This document shows positions 29,740-40,364 of a DNA stretch of 64,000 nucleotides, piece after piece (positions within the stretch are counted from its first letter, which is position 1; each line of letters begins with the position of its first letter). This DNA is from Spirochaetes bacterium GWE1_32_154 (GTDB lineage: Bacteria; Spirochaetota; GWE2-31-10). The DNA is taken from NCBI GenBank assembly GCA_001829315.1, contig MIAY01000034.1:28845-92844 (forward strand), read 5' to 3'. The position numbers and the translations under genes are program-made. Below the pieces are notes generated by a model. That model was not told where the DNA came from, searched no databases, and was given only the letters and a program-made list of their open reading frames with translations.

Positions 29740-31563
29740 TTACTGATAGTACTCAATTGCTCCCGGGTCGCTTTGGGGTCTATCATCAGAATCCCCGTCA
29801 AAAATTCTTTGTTTTCTAAAATAGTCATATATATATTGTTTATCATTAGTCCCTTTATCGATAATTTCAGAAGCACTAACCGGTGTGTAATCTTTAGCCG
29901 TTACCGGTGCCATGAGTGAAAATATCTGACTTTTTCCTGCAAAATTAGTAAATGATGAATTATTCTGTCCATCATCATCAACAGACTGATAACTGATAGA
30001 ATTGGGGAAATAGAAAACATTGTTAAAAACAACATTGTTTCCCGATTCGATACCGAATTGATTATAAAAAATAACACCGGTTACAATACTATTCTCATCA
30101 TTAACTGATGTGCAGGAAAATGTATTATGATAGATTTGTATGTTTGATGGGGAATTTAAAACAATACCGTTATTCGATATTGTAATGGCTGTTTTTATTG
30201 TTGAAAGTGAGTAGTCTCCGATATTATTTCTTACGGTTATATTTTTACCATTGATACTTATAAGATTGTTTGTATAACTTCTGCTTACGATATGATTATT
30301 TTCAATCAGACAGTTTTGAATTATTTCATACGATGTATTATCGCCGGGTGAAAGAGTTATAATATTTCGTGCATTGGATGTTATCACATTATCCGATATT
30401 ATAATATGAGATGAAATCCGCTGGTCGTTGCTGAATTGTGTTGTTTTAATCGATGTATTTGCAAAAATTGCTAATGTACCATTATTAGCACCTGATGAAT
30501 TAATTATATTATGCTGAATTAAACCTTTGTTAAGATAAGTAAATACAATCTCAGCAGCATTATTGTCATCTGAAATGGTATTTCCAATAAGACTTATATA
30601 ATTACCGCCACAATATAATTCAAACGAATTATTAAAGTGGTTAAAAGTACATTCTGCAATTGTTATCATTTCATGGGGAGGTGTTTTAAAATAGTCTGTT
30701 GTATCGGTAGAAAAGAATAATTCTCCCTGTTGATTATTGAAATCAAGTCGGTATAAAAGAAGTTCTTTAATGTTCAGTCCGCTGTCAAAAACTCTACCTG
30801 TTGTTTTTTGAAATTGAAGGTCAGCTATTCGCCAATCTTTTGTTGCGTTATTCATTGAAGTGAAATAAAAAAGATACCCTGTATTACTTGAGATTATTAA
30901 CGGTTTTTCGCCACTGCCGTATGCACCGATATGTCCCGGTCCTTCACTATCGAGTGAAAACTGTGACGAAGAGGTAAATGTTTTTCCCCGATGAAAAAGT
31001 ATTCTTTTTCCTTTTTGGATATAAGGGAAGGCTGCATCAAAACTGTTTGTAACTATGTTAATTGAACCGGGCGGGGATTCTGAGAAATCGCCATCGGGAT
31101 CAAAGCATATTGTATTGTCACCGGAAAATACAATATCAGGGTTAGTCACCGTGATAATTTTTTCTGAATTGATCGTTGTTCCATCCGGTTGTATTGCTTT
31201 AACCGTTACGTGATAAACACCCGGATTGTCAAATATATGAACAGCAAGCGGCCCGTAACTGCTATTTCTGCTTTGTGCGGTACTCGTAAAAACACCTGAA
31301 TTAACATCATCAAAATCCCATAAAATACTGTAATTTTCAAATGCCGGATTATAGAAATTCTCACGATCTTCGCTTGTATCCGGTGTGATTTCTTTTATTC
31401 CAAAAAATACAGAAAGAGGAGCAACACCGGTATCGGTATTAGTGTCTATCGTAAAGTTTTTATATGATGAGAGATCTACTCTCGGTAGAATACCCGAACA
31501 TGATGATAATAGAAAAAATGTCAGTGAGTAGAAGATTGCCGTTTTTTTTATATAATAGTGCAA
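29740..31563 (-). CDS. Lipoprotein with PKD domain and right-handed beta-helix
   Basis: LSSCSGILP lipobox; PKD-like 'NFTIDTNTDTGVAPLSVFFGI...ILWDFDDVNSG...HIFDNPGVYHVTVKAIQPDG'; N/I-rich beta-helix rungs. Confidence 0.8.
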   Translation of the reverse strand: MHYYIKKTAIFYSLTFFLLSSCSGILPRVDLSSYKNFTIDTNTDTGVAPLSVFFGIKEITPDTSEDRENFYNPAFENYSILWDFDDVNSGVFTSTAQSRNSSYGPLAVHIFDNPGVYHVTVKAIQPDGTTINSEKIITVTNPDIVFSGDNTICFDPDGDFSESPPGSINIVTNSFDAAFPYIQKGKRILFHRGKTFTSSSQFSLDSEGPGHIGAYGSGEKPLIISSNTGYLFYFTSMNNATKDWRIADLQFQKTTGRVFDSGLNIKELLLYRLDFNNQQGELFFSTDTTDYFKTPPHEMITIAECTFNHFNNSFELYCGGNYISLIGNTISDDNNAAEIVFTYLNKGLIQHNIINSSGANNGTLAIFANTSIKTTQFSNDQRISSHIIISDNVITSNARNIITLSPGDNTSYEIIQNCLIENNHIVSRSYTNNLISINGKNITVRNNIGDYSLSTIKTAITISNNGIVLNSPSNIQIYHNTFSCTSVNDENSIVTGVIFYNQFGIESGNNVVFNNVFYFPNSISYQSVDDDGQNNSSFTNFAGKSQIFSLMAPVTAKDYTPVSASEIIDKGTNDKQYIYDYFRKQRIFDGDSDDRPQSDPGAIEYYQ

Positions 31564-31635
31564 AGAATATAACCCCCGCTAATACATCATAAAAAATAAT
31601 AACAAAATCCGGATTTAAAACCATTTTCATCAGCA

Positions 31636-32178
31636 TCAATAAATGGTTGTAATGAAACTTTTTTTTGTTCTTTTTTTAAGTATTTTAAAAGGAAAAAATC
31701 TCGGAACATTTTTTAAATATTCTTCGTAAGATTTTCCAAATCTTATAATTAGTTCCGGCTCTTCAATGAATTTAGCGTTAAAATATAAAATTATTGTATA
31801 AAGTGCAGTTATAATAAAAAGGGAAATTGAATAGTAAACTATTGATTCTCCAAGTAAAACAATTGTCCCGCCTAATGCCATCAGATTTCTGACAAATTTA
31901 TAGGGTCCTTTTATTACAAATTCTTTAGGAGGCAGTGTTGGATTTGGAGTCCCTTTACCAAATTTCTTAAACAGAAATATTGTATACAATATTAAACTCA
32001 AACCACATAAACCAATAAATATACCTGCAATTAAGAAATAAACATTTGTTGTAATAATATAATTTTGTTTTAAAAAATATGTATCACATAATTTTGCTAC
32101 CAATGGTGAAATTACTAAAATTGCTGTCGGAACAATTATATACGTCATAATTTCAACTATTTTATCCTTTTTTGTCAT
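31636..32178 (-). CDS. Isoprenylcysteine carboxyl methyltransferase-like (PEMT/ICMT) membrane protein
   Basis: ...FGKGTPNPTLPPKEFVIKGPYKFVRNLMALGGTIVLLGE...EEPELIIRFGKSYEEYLKNVPRFFP. Confidence 0.85.
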   Translation of the reverse strand: MTKKDKIVEIMTYIIVPTAILVISPLVAKLCDTYFLKQNYIITTNVYFLIAGIFIGLCGLSLILYTIFLFKKFGKGTPNPTLPPKEFVIKGPYKFVRNLMALGGTIVLLGESIVYYSISLFIITALYTIILYFNAKFIEEPELIIRFGKSYEEYLKNVPRFFPFKILKKRTKKSFITTIY

Positions 32179-32225
32179 ATCATAATCTCCACAATTTAAT
32201 TAAGATAAATACTCAGGAAAATACT

Positions 32226-32381
32226 GAGCCTCTTGCAAAAATACTTTTTTTATCTCGAATTTTTGCATGAGGCTACCCTGGCTGCATGGTCGAGCAGCTG
32301 TACTCAGCGACCAGACTCTAACTCAATTATATTGCGTATGGCGGGAGCAAAAACAATGTACTCATTTTTTGCAACAGCTTC
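32226..32381 (+). repeat. Dispersed palindromic element, copy B, long form
   Basis: GAGCCTCTTGCAAAAATAC...TTTTTTGCAACAGCTTC flanked by TACT (32222-32225) and TACT (32382-32385). Confidence 0.82.
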
Positions 32382-32487
32382 TACTTTAAACGATTTTATT
32401 TACAAAATCAAACAAGAAAAAATAAAAGTTTAAAAAAATACTTCTTGCTATTGATTTGCGATATTTTATAATAATAAACTGATTTCA

Positions 32488-34866
32488 TTATAACTTATAC
32501 TTTCCTTTAAGAATAATTTCTTTCAGAAAGTCCTTCTTTTTTAAGACCGGATAACTTGTTTTCTTCATCTTTGCAAACTTCAATTCACCAATCAGATCTT
32601 TATATGAAGATTTTGTTTTAGTCACCGTCAGTTCTTTATCATTACAGAAATACTGTGAATTAACCGTTTTCAATGTGTAAACGCTGTCACTTTCCGCATC
32701 AAATTGTGATGAATACTCATTACCCGAATCATCGGTAAAAATAAATGTAATCTGTTTAGTGCCGAGTTCTTTCGTTTGAATTGAATATGTTCCATTGGTA
32801 TGAACAAAATAAATAAAACCGTTGCCGGCTTTTTGAACAACCGATGTTTTTCCCATTTTCACAGGAAATTTTGGTTTAACCGTTATTCTGTTTTCTAAAA
32901 GTTCAGGTTTGATGCCTGCATAATTCTGGTAAAAAACACGGGCAAATTCTGCAACGCTCCAGGCCTGACTGTATGTTCCGGTTAGTTTTACCTTGCCGTT
33001 TTTTCCCGGGATAGCATCCATATTTTCAGACATAGAACCAATACAACCTTGATTTAAAATCTGATCTGCTAAATTAAGGGTGAAATCAAAAGCAAAATCC
33101 TGGTAACTATACTCAGTCATTGCGTTAACCGAAAGTCCCGCATTCCAGCCCCAAATCGTACCGTTGTGATATGCAGCATCTTTATTATACATACCGTTTT
33201 CATGAAACGGATGAAAATACGGGTCGTTTTCATCAAGACTTAATACACCATATTCAAGTTGCAATTTAGGTATCGCATTTTTAAGTATTAATGCACCGTT
33301 TTCATCAGGTATAAATCGTGAAAATGGAACGGTAATTGCCATGAACTGATTCGGCCGAATTCTTTTATCCGCTTTGCCTTCCTTGGTTATTCTGTCAAAA
33401 AGCATTGAGCCCTTTTTATTCCAGAATTTTTCAAGAAATACCGTTTTAACCTTTTCAGCTTTTTCAAACCACTCGGTAGCCAGGTCATTGTGTCCGGTTA
33501 TCTGCGCAAGTTTTGCGGATGCGTATAATTGGTTAAACCATAACGCCTGTATTTCTACAGCCCGGTTTCCCCGAGGTGACCATGGCTGCGTACCGGCGAT
33601 TTTTGCATCCATCCACGTATCGGCATCAGCGTGGGTTAACATCCCGTATTCATCAACAAAATATTTTTCCGCCCCTTCAATTGCAAGTTTTGCAACATCA
33701 AACATCGCTTTTGCATATTCAGTATCATTCGTATATTGCAAATATTCGTATGCCTCACGAATCATCCAGGGAGTTCCATCTGTAGTATTGTAAATAATGC
33801 TTTTATCCATAACCCGGTTTGGTATGCGACCGTACATTTTTTTGTCAGCTTCTTTGTGCTGATAGTCTGAGAATGTTTTCAATATCGATTTAGCTTCATT
33901 AAATCGTCCCGTTACAATTGAAGTCCCCGGTAGAGAAATGAATGTGTCTCTTCCCCAGTTTTGCTGAAACCACGGAAACCCGGCGTAAATCCCCATTCCT
34001 GAATATTTTGTGTTAATCATCGTGTTTGCTGAAATGATTGACCAGCCGAGTGCTTTGTTGAATAATTGATTCTCGGTTTGCACATAACAGTTCGATAGCA
34101 TTTCGTAGAAGAACTTTTTAGTTCTGGATGCTAATTCTGCGTATTTACCTTTATAAAGTTTTGCTTGTGCTAAAAGATTTTCTTTATTGTCACTAAAAAG
34201 AATAATCAGTTTTACTTCACCCTTACTGGTGTATTTTCCTGCATAAATCCCTGTTTTAACAAGACCTTCAGCAGGTGCGTTTTCATCTGAACTTGAAATA
34301 AGCGGAGTATACTGTGCGGTATCATATAAAACGGCACAGTACTTCATTTTATTTTTTTCATCGGTAGAAGTAAAAAGTGCTAAATTATCATTTTTGATAA
34401 TTTCGGCAGAAATCATTTCTGATTTTCGCGCATTAATAATTGACGGTATGAGTGAGTACTCACTCATTACATCCCCGCTTACTGAAATCAAAACGCCATT
34501 TTCATTCTGTAGAAGCATGAATGTCGTTTTTATATTGTCAGGAAAGTTGTAGGTTAACCCATAAGGCTGTAAAGTTGCTGTCGGCGCAACTTGTATATCA
34601 AGCAATTTTCCATTTGAATATGCACTATAGTCAGTATATGCGTTAGAATCATTTATTTTATAATCACCGTTTCGTGAACTATACGTTTTTCCAAGATAAA
34701 CCCCGTTTGTTCTGTCAGTCATAACAATTTGTCGTGAGTCACCTTTTTGAAGGGTAACATTATAATAATCAAGTAAAACATCTATTTCCGGAATGGTTAT
34801 AATGTTTTCACTAAATACGTTTATTGTCAGAATAAGTGCCAGTACAATAACAATTTTTTTTATCAT
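32488..34866 (-). CDS. Secreted glycogen-debranching-like / amylo-alpha-1,6-glucosidase family protein
   Basis: Signal peptide; FPWFQQNWGRDTFISLPG, IPNRVMDKSIIYNTTDGTPWMIREAYEYL, THADADTWMDAKI...PRGNRAVEIQALWFNQL: GDE C-terminal domain motifs. Confidence 0.88.
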   Translation of the reverse strand: MIKKIVIVLALILTINVFSENIITIPEIDVLLDYYNVTLQKGDSRQIVMTDRTNGVYLGKTYSSRNGDYKINDSNAYTDYSAYSNGKLLDIQVAPTATLQPYGLTYNFPDNIKTTFMLLQNENGVLISVSGDVMSEYSLIPSIINARKSEMISAEIIKNDNLALFTSTDEKNKMKYCAVLYDTAQYTPLISSSDENAPAEGLVKTGIYAGKYTSKGEVKLIILFSDNKENLLAQAKLYKGKYAELASRTKKFFYEMLSNCYVQTENQLFNKALGWSIISANTMINTKYSGMGIYAGFPWFQQNWGRDTFISLPGTSIVTGRFNEAKSILKTFSDYQHKEADKKMYGRIPNRVMDKSIIYNTTDGTPWMIREAYEYLQYTNDTEYAKAMFDVAKLAIEGAEKYFVDEYGMLTHADADTWMDAKIAGTQPWSPRGNRAVEIQALWFNQLYASAKLAQITGHNDLATEWFEKAEKVKTVFLEKFWNKKGSMLFDRITKEGKADKRIRPNQFMAITVPFSRFIPDENGALILKNAIPKLQLEYGVLSLDENDPYFHPFHENGMYNKDAAYHNGTIWGWNAGLSVNAMTEYSYQDFAFDFTLNLADQILNQGCIGSMSENMDAIPGKNGKVKLTGTYSQAWSVAEFARVFYQNYAGIKPELLENRITVKPKFPVKMGKTSVVQKAGNGFIYFVHTNGTYSIQTKELGTKQITFIFTDDSGNEYSSQFDAESDSVYTLKTVNSQYFCNDKELTVTKTKSSYKDLIGELKFAKMKKTSYPVLKKKDFLKEIILKGKYKL

Positions 34867-35063
34867 GGTGTTCTCCGTTTAAATTGAGGGGCAGTTGTGT
34901 GTCAAAAATAGTTTTTATTATATGATATATAGAAATGAATTTCAATATGTTTATTCATATATACAAAGTGTCAAAATTTCCATTTCTTCTATTGAATTAT
35001 GATAATAAACTTACTATACTTCGCAAGGGCCTCAATATTCAAATAAATATCAGGAGATGGAAA

Positions 35064-35792
35064 ATGAAGCGATATGTTGTTAGTGCTGTTTTATTATTTT
35101 CTATTGCATGGCTATCAAACGCTGATGTGAAAAAAGAATACCTATGTGGAATAGCAATCGGTTTTCAGCCGTACCAGTATGTTAATGAAAAAGGCGAACC
35201 GGCTGGCATTGATTATGATGTTACAAAAGCTGTATTTGATAATGCAGGTTTGAAGGTGACGTTTATTCAGGAGCCATGGGATAATGTTTTGCTTCATTTA
35301 ATGCATAATGTTGGTAAAGTAAGTATGGTGTGTGGTGCTGAAATGAGCGATGAGAGAAAAAAATATCTTGATTTTACAGACTCATACTACAGTCGAAATA
35401 TTGTTATATTTACTTTAAAAGACAGTGCTGTTGAAAAAATAAGCGATCTTTATGGTCAGATAATTACCGGTGACAGGCATTCATTCATCGAAAGATTTTT
35501 AGGCGATAGTAAAAACAAAATTAGAATTATGACAACAGTGAGTAAAGAAGATTCATTTATAAAACTAAAAGATAAAAAGGTAGTTGCCGTTGTCGCACCG
35601 CTGGAAGTTGGTAATTTTATTGCAAAAAAAATGGGTTTAGAAGTACGGGTTTTATCGGAAAAAGATCCCGGTTCCCATGTTGCATTTGCTGTTGCAAAAG
35701 GTGATAAAGAACTATTGGATATTCTCAATAATTCTTTATCCAAGTTGATAAAAGATGGAACTGTTATAAAAATAATGAATAAATATAAATAA
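35064..35792 (+). CDS. Family 3 extracellular solute-binding protein (amino-acid-type SBP)
   Basis: Signal peptide; GIAIGFQPYQYVNEKGEPAGIDYDVTKAVFDNAGLKVTFIQEPWDNVL. RBS-preceded start at 35064. Confidence 0.85.
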   Translation: MKRYVVSAVLLFSIAWLSNADVKKEYLCGIAIGFQPYQYVNEKGEPAGIDYDVTKAVFDNAGLKVTFIQEPWDNVLLHLMHNVGKVSMVCGAEMSDERKKYLDFTDSYYSRNIVIFTLKDSAVEKISDLYGQIITGDRHSFIERFLGDSKNKIRIMTTVSKEDSFIKLKDKKVVAVVAPLEVGNFIAKKMGLEVRVLSEKDPGSHVAFAVAKGDKELLDILNNSLSKLIKDGTVIKIMNKYK

Positions 35793-35829
35793 ATGTAGCT
35801 TCTGTAAAAATCCTAAATATAAAAAAACC

Positions 35830-35858
35830 TTGACAATTGGAAACGTTTCCATTATTCT
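35830..35858 (+). promoter_or_regulatory. Promoter with LacI/GalR-family operator in the spacer
   Basis: TTGACA at 35830-35835, perfect 14-bp palindrome TGGAAACGTTTCCA at 35838-35851, weak -10 TATTCT at 35853-35858. Confidence 0.75.
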
Positions 35859-35884
35859 TGTTTATAGAAAATATGGAGGTAGAA

Positions 35885-38242
35885 ATGCCTGAAATACGGA
35901 AGGTTATGATGTTTGGTATATTAATAAGCAGTATAATTTCATCGTTGTCCGGGAAAACAACACCATTGTCAGTACCGCGAACCGGTGTTTTTTTTAGTGA
36001 TAAAACAGCATGGAAAAAAACCGGTAAGGTCACAAGCGTAACAATAAAAAATAACATGGCTCTCGTAAAAATTGCCGGTGTTAAAAATGCCGGGTTTACA
36101 TTCTATAAAAACGGCATAATACGTTTTGCCTTTGGCAATGAAACAATAAAACCACTGGGTGATACGCCGGCAATCAGTAGATTACCTGATTACTCACCGA
36201 TGAAACTGACAACAACGAAAGAACAGTTTGTGATATCTGATGATGAGAAGCGTGTGGTTATCAATAAGAAAACCGGTGATATTGAGGTCTTCAGGGGGGA
36301 TACAAAAATTGTTTTCATTCCTGCAAGCCATATTAATTATACCACATCGGGTTTTCTGAAATTGACATTAACCTATAATGAATCTCCATTATTCTATGGG
36401 CTCGGCGAAAAAACAGGCGACCTTGCAAAAAATGGCCGTATGTATGCAATGTGGAATACCGATGCGTATAAATACAATAGTAAAACTGATCCGATTTATC
36501 AGTCGATTCCGTTTTTTATATCTCATGATTCAAGCGGATATTCAGGTTTCTTCCTTAATAATAGTTATCCGTCATTTTTTGATATGGGGAAAACCACTTC
36601 AAATCAGGCAACTATCGGTTGTGCCGGCGGTAATAGTGATCTTTTCATACTATCGGGTGAAAAACCTGATGATATCGTAACAAAATATGCATCAATGACC
36701 GGTACGATGCGTCTTCCGCCTTTATGGTCATTGGGGTATCAGCAGTGTAAATTCAGTTATTATCCGGAAAGTAGGGTTCTTGAAGTTGCACAACAGTTTC
36801 GTAAGAGAAAAATACCTGCCGATGTTATATACCTCGATATTGATTTTATGGACAGATACAAAGTGTTTACGTACAATAAAACGTATTTTCCGGATCCGAA
36901 ATCTCTTATTGCAGAGCTGCATTCGATGGGGTTTAAAGTTATAACGATTATTGATCCGGGTATTAAAGTTGATAAAACCTTTGATATTTATAATCAGGGT
37001 ATTGCAGGAAACCATTTTCTGAAAACAGCCGACGGTAAGGATTCTGTCGGTACGGTGTGGCCGGGTTTATGTGTATTTCCTGATTTTACCAGACCGGAAA
37101 CTGCATCGTGGTGGGGGACTTTGTATAAAGAGCTGGTTGACTTTGGTTTTGACGGTTTCTGGAATGATATGAATGAACCGGTTACATTTAATGATAAAAA
37201 TAAAACGCTCAATCTAAATACAGTGCATTATGATAATGGCAACTATACATCCCACTTAAAAAATCACAACACCTATGGCATGTCAATGATAAAAGCAACG
37301 CTGGATGGTTTACAAATGCTAAAACCTGATGATAGAAACTTTGTATTATCCAGATCGGGGTTCCCGGGAATTCAAAGATACGCTGCTGTATGGACAGGTG
37401 ATAACTCGGCGAATTGGGAACATTTGCAACAGAACCTTACGATGGGACTTTCAATGGGGCTTTCCGGTATTGTTTTTAATGGCGCTGATATTGGCGGATA
37501 TAGTGGAATGCCTTCTGAAGAATTGTATGCCCGGTGGATGGCTGTCGGGGTGTTATTTCCATTATTTCGAGCTCATTCTGAACGGGGTAACCCGGATAAA
37601 GAACCGTGGGCTTTAGGTTCTCATGTTGAAGCAGCTTCAAAAAAATTGATTGAGTTGCGGTACCGTTTGATTGCCTATTTGTATGATGCTGTAAGAAATG
37701 CCTCGTTAACCGGGAAACCTGTTACCCGCCCGCTATTTTATGATTTTCCCGATGACCCTGAACTTTTGCTCATGTACGATCAGTGTATGTTTGGTGATTC
37801 CATTATGGCATGCCCGGTTATAAACGAAGGTGCTTTGACACGAAGTGTTTATTTTCCGAAGGGTACTGACTGGTTTGACTTTTACACCGGTACAAAGTAT
37901 ACCGGCGGCACAACTGCAGATATTGAAGTGCCTCTTGATTTTCTTCCCCTTTTTGTACGGGATGGGGGAATTGTTCCTGTAGCCGATGTCGTTGCGTTTA
38001 TTGACAGCAAAAATCCCGCACCGCTTCACATTAATGTCTATGGAAATAAAAACGGTTCTTATTATTTGTATGATGATGACGGTGAAACACTTGCATATCA
38101 ACAAGGTGAGTATACCATGCGTTTAATTACAACCGGTGAAGTTAATGGTGTTATGTCATCAAATGTTGAAATCATACAAAACGGGTATGCTAATAGTAGA
38201 AAAATTAAAAAAATATTGTATTTGAATAAGGAGAAATTATGA
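35885..38242 (+). CDS. Exported alpha-glucosidase, GH31
   Basis: YGLGEKTGDLAKNG, GFWNDMNEPVTF (nucleophile motif), VWTGDNSANWEHLQ, MGLSGIVFNGADIGGY. RBS ggagg before ATG at 35885. Confidence 0.95.
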   Translation: MPEIRKVMMFGILISSIISSLSGKTTPLSVPRTGVFFSDKTAWKKTGKVTSVTIKNNMALVKIAGVKNAGFTFYKNGIIRFAFGNETIKPLGDTPAISRLPDYSPMKLTTTKEQFVISDDEKRVVINKKTGDIEVFRGDTKIVFIPASHINYTTSGFLKLTLTYNESPLFYGLGEKTGDLAKNGRMYAMWNTDAYKYNSKTDPIYQSIPFFISHDSSGYSGFFLNNSYPSFFDMGKTTSNQATIGCAGGNSDLFILSGEKPDDIVTKYASMTGTMRLPPLWSLGYQQCKFSYYPESRVLEVAQQFRKRKIPADVIYLDIDFMDRYKVFTYNKTYFPDPKSLIAELHSMGFKVITIIDPGIKVDKTFDIYNQGIAGNHFLKTADGKDSVGTVWPGLCVFPDFTRPETASWWGTLYKELVDFGFDGFWNDMNEPVTFNDKNKTLNLNTVHYDNGNYTSHLKNHNTYGMSMIKATLDGLQMLKPDDRNFVLSRSGFPGIQRYAAVWTGDNSANWEHLQQNLTMGLSMGLSGIVFNGADIGGYSGMPSEELYARWMAVGVLFPLFRAHSERGNPDKEPWALGSHVEAASKKLIELRYRLIAYLYDAVRNASLTGKPVTRPLFYDFPDDPELLLMYDQCMFGDSIMACPVINEGALTRSVYFPKGTDWFDFYTGTKYTGGTTADIEVPLDFLPLFVRDGGIVPVADVVAFIDSKNPAPLHINVYGNKNGSYYLYDDDGETLAYQQGEYTMRLITTGEVNGVMSSNVEIIQNGYANSRKIKKILYLNKEKL

Positions 38243-40269
38243 AATTGCTAAAAATTGTTTTAATTACTATCGTTTTTTCTGTATTCTCAGTTTCTTTGTA
38301 TAGTACAAAACTTCCCGATTTCGGTATTCAGTTTAATAGTCGAAATCTTGTGTACAAAACACCGTTTGGTGCGATAAAAGAGGGCGAAACCGTATCGTTT
38401 TCGATAACAGTTGCCAAAGGTTTTCCAAAAGAAGTCAATCTGATTGTAAGCGAAGAAGTTTTAGAAGGTGAAATGTGGACGCATCGATTTGAAAATGATG
38501 TTGTATATCCAATGAAGAAAATAAATAAAACCACGTATACGGCGAATGTGACTTTTGATACAAAAAAAGTGTACGGGTATATTTTTGAAATTGTGAAAGG
38601 GAAAAATAAATACTATTACGGGAATGCAGATGAAACCTATACCGTTTCTCATGTTAAAATCAGAAAAACCGGCGGGGTCGGCAAGTTGTATGATAAAAAA
38701 CCATACAAAGGAAGATTTGTGCAAACCGTATACGATAAAAATTTTACCACTCCCGACTGGTCAAAAGACATGGTTACATACTATATTTTTCCGGAACGGT
38801 TTAAAAACGGTAATAAACAAAATGATCCGGTCGCTGGAAAACGAAAGTTTTACGGTACAAAAGATATTGAAGTTCACTCCGATTGGAATGACCCATATCC
38901 GTGGGTTCCAAATGACGGTAAAAGTGACGGTGAGTGGTGTAATGATTTCTACGGCGGAGACATAGCCGGTATTACAAGTAAACTGGATTACATAAAGAAT
39001 ATGGGTTTTAATGCAATTTACTTAAACCCGATTTTTCAGGCACCATCAAATCATAAATATGACACCGCTGATTATTTAAAAATTGATGAGAGTTTTGGTA
39101 CACTTGATGATTTTAAGAAATTCGTTAGTGAATCTCATAAAAGGAATATTAAAATAATTCTGGATACATCATTAAATCATTCAGGATCGGATTCTGTTTA
39201 TATGGATCGTTATGGTAAATATCCGGGTATTGGGGCTTTTGAAAATGAGGTGATTCGTGAAGATTCGCCGTATTATGACTGGTATACATTTACGCCAAAA
39301 GCAAAAAAAGCGGATGGTATGTATAAACAATGGGCTAACCCGACATTAGCGACATTAAAAGAAACCGAATCATATAAAAACTTTGCGTTCCGTGATGATA
39401 ATTCAGTGACAAAATACTGGTTGAATCTCGGTATCGACGGTTGGCGAATGGATGTTACTCCCTGGAAGTCAGATAGTTTCTGGCGTGAATGGAGTGTTGA
39501 AGTGAAGAAAACAAAACCTGAGGCGCTGACTATTGCAGAAGCATGGTTTGATTGTTCAAAGTATTTTCTTGGTGATATGTTTGATTCGACAATGAATTAC
39601 GTGTTTAGACAAGCTGTGTATGATTATGCAAAAGGGGGAAGTGCAGTCCGGTTTATTGAAATAATGGAAATGCTTCGCGAAAATTATCCGCCTGATGCGT
39701 TTCATTCGGTGATGAATCTTTTATCCACTCATGATTCTGACAGGGCATTAGCATATTTCGGGTTTGTGAATTATTCAGATTCAAAAGAAAAGTATGATGC
39801 AGCTGTAGAAAGACTGAAACTTGCATCGTTTATTCAAATGACGTATCCGGGGGCTCCTGCTGTATATTACGGAGATGAAGTCGGTATGACCGGGAAGGGC
39901 GACCCTGCAAATAGAGGCCCATATCTATGGGATGAAGAAGGCGGTAAACCTGATACAGCATTGCGTGACTGGTATACATCAATTATTACCATGAGAAATA
40001 ATAATGCTATTTTTCGACGGGGATCGGTTGAGACGTTTTTTGTTGATGATTCTGTTGTTGTTACCTTGAGAAAATATAATGACGAAGAAGCGTTTGTTAT
40101 TTATAACTGTTCTTCAGAGACAAAACAAATACAATTCAGAACATCGCCGGCTTCTGTGAAAACAGAGTTTTCTGAAATCGGTTCAGATGTGCTGTATACA
40201 AAAAAAGAAGGATTTATTGAAGTAGTCGTAAAACCCGTTTCGGGTATGGTGATGATTAGTGCTAAGTAG
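38239..40269 (+). CDS. Exported alpha-amylase-family GH13 (neopullulanase/cyclomaltodextrinase-like)
   Basis: FNAIYLNPIFQAPSNHKYDTADYLKID, IILDTSLNHSG, IDGWRMDVTPW, TIAEAWFD, LLSTHDSDRALAYFG: GH13 conserved regions. Confidence 0.95.
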   Translation: MKLLKIVLITIVFSVFSVSLYSTKLPDFGIQFNSRNLVYKTPFGAIKEGETVSFSITVAKGFPKEVNLIVSEEVLEGEMWTHRFENDVVYPMKKINKTTYTANVTFDTKKVYGYIFEIVKGKNKYYYGNADETYTVSHVKIRKTGGVGKLYDKKPYKGRFVQTVYDKNFTTPDWSKDMVTYYIFPERFKNGNKQNDPVAGKRKFYGTKDIEVHSDWNDPYPWVPNDGKSDGEWCNDFYGGDIAGITSKLDYIKNMGFNAIYLNPIFQAPSNHKYDTADYLKIDESFGTLDDFKKFVSESHKRNIKIILDTSLNHSGSDSVYMDRYGKYPGIGAFENEVIREDSPYYDWYTFTPKAKKADGMYKQWANPTLATLKETESYKNFAFRDDNSVTKYWLNLGIDGWRMDVTPWKSDSFWREWSVEVKKTKPEALTIAEAWFDCSKYFLGDMFDSTMNYVFRQAVYDYAKGGSAVRFIEIMEMLRENYPPDAFHSVMNLLSTHDSDRALAYFGFVNYSDSKEKYDAAVERLKLASFIQMTYPGAPAVYYGDEVGMTGKGDPANRGPYLWDEEGGKPDTALRDWYTSIITMRNNNAIFRRGSVETFFVDDSVVVTLRKYNDEEAFVIYNCSSETKQIQFRTSPASVKTEFSEIGSDVLYTKKEGFIEVVVKPVSGMVMISAK

Positions 40270-40324
40270 AAGTGAATTGAAGGAAGGAAAATTGTTGAGG
40301 TAATTAATAAATCAGCAGAAATGA

Positions 40325-40357
40325 GGTACTGCCCGGACGATACAGCCAGGCAGTACC
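40325..40357. terminator. Hairpin between convergent genes
   Basis: GGTACTGCC...GGCAGTACC, 9-bp perfect stem. Confidence 0.65.
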
Positions 40358-40364
40358 ATATTTA

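Noticed and set aside
29673-29876. 67-aa minus-strand ORF
   Set aside because: Out-of-frame overlap with the 3' end of the PKD/beta-helix lipoprotein gene.
35793-35820. 'tagcttctgtaaaaatcc' as an element remnant
   Set aside because: Too short and no matching right end; not counted as a copy.
36728-38104. Several antisense ORFs over GH31 (36728-37015, 36994-37212, 37733-38104)
   Set aside because: Shadow ORFs of a strongly supported GH31 gene.
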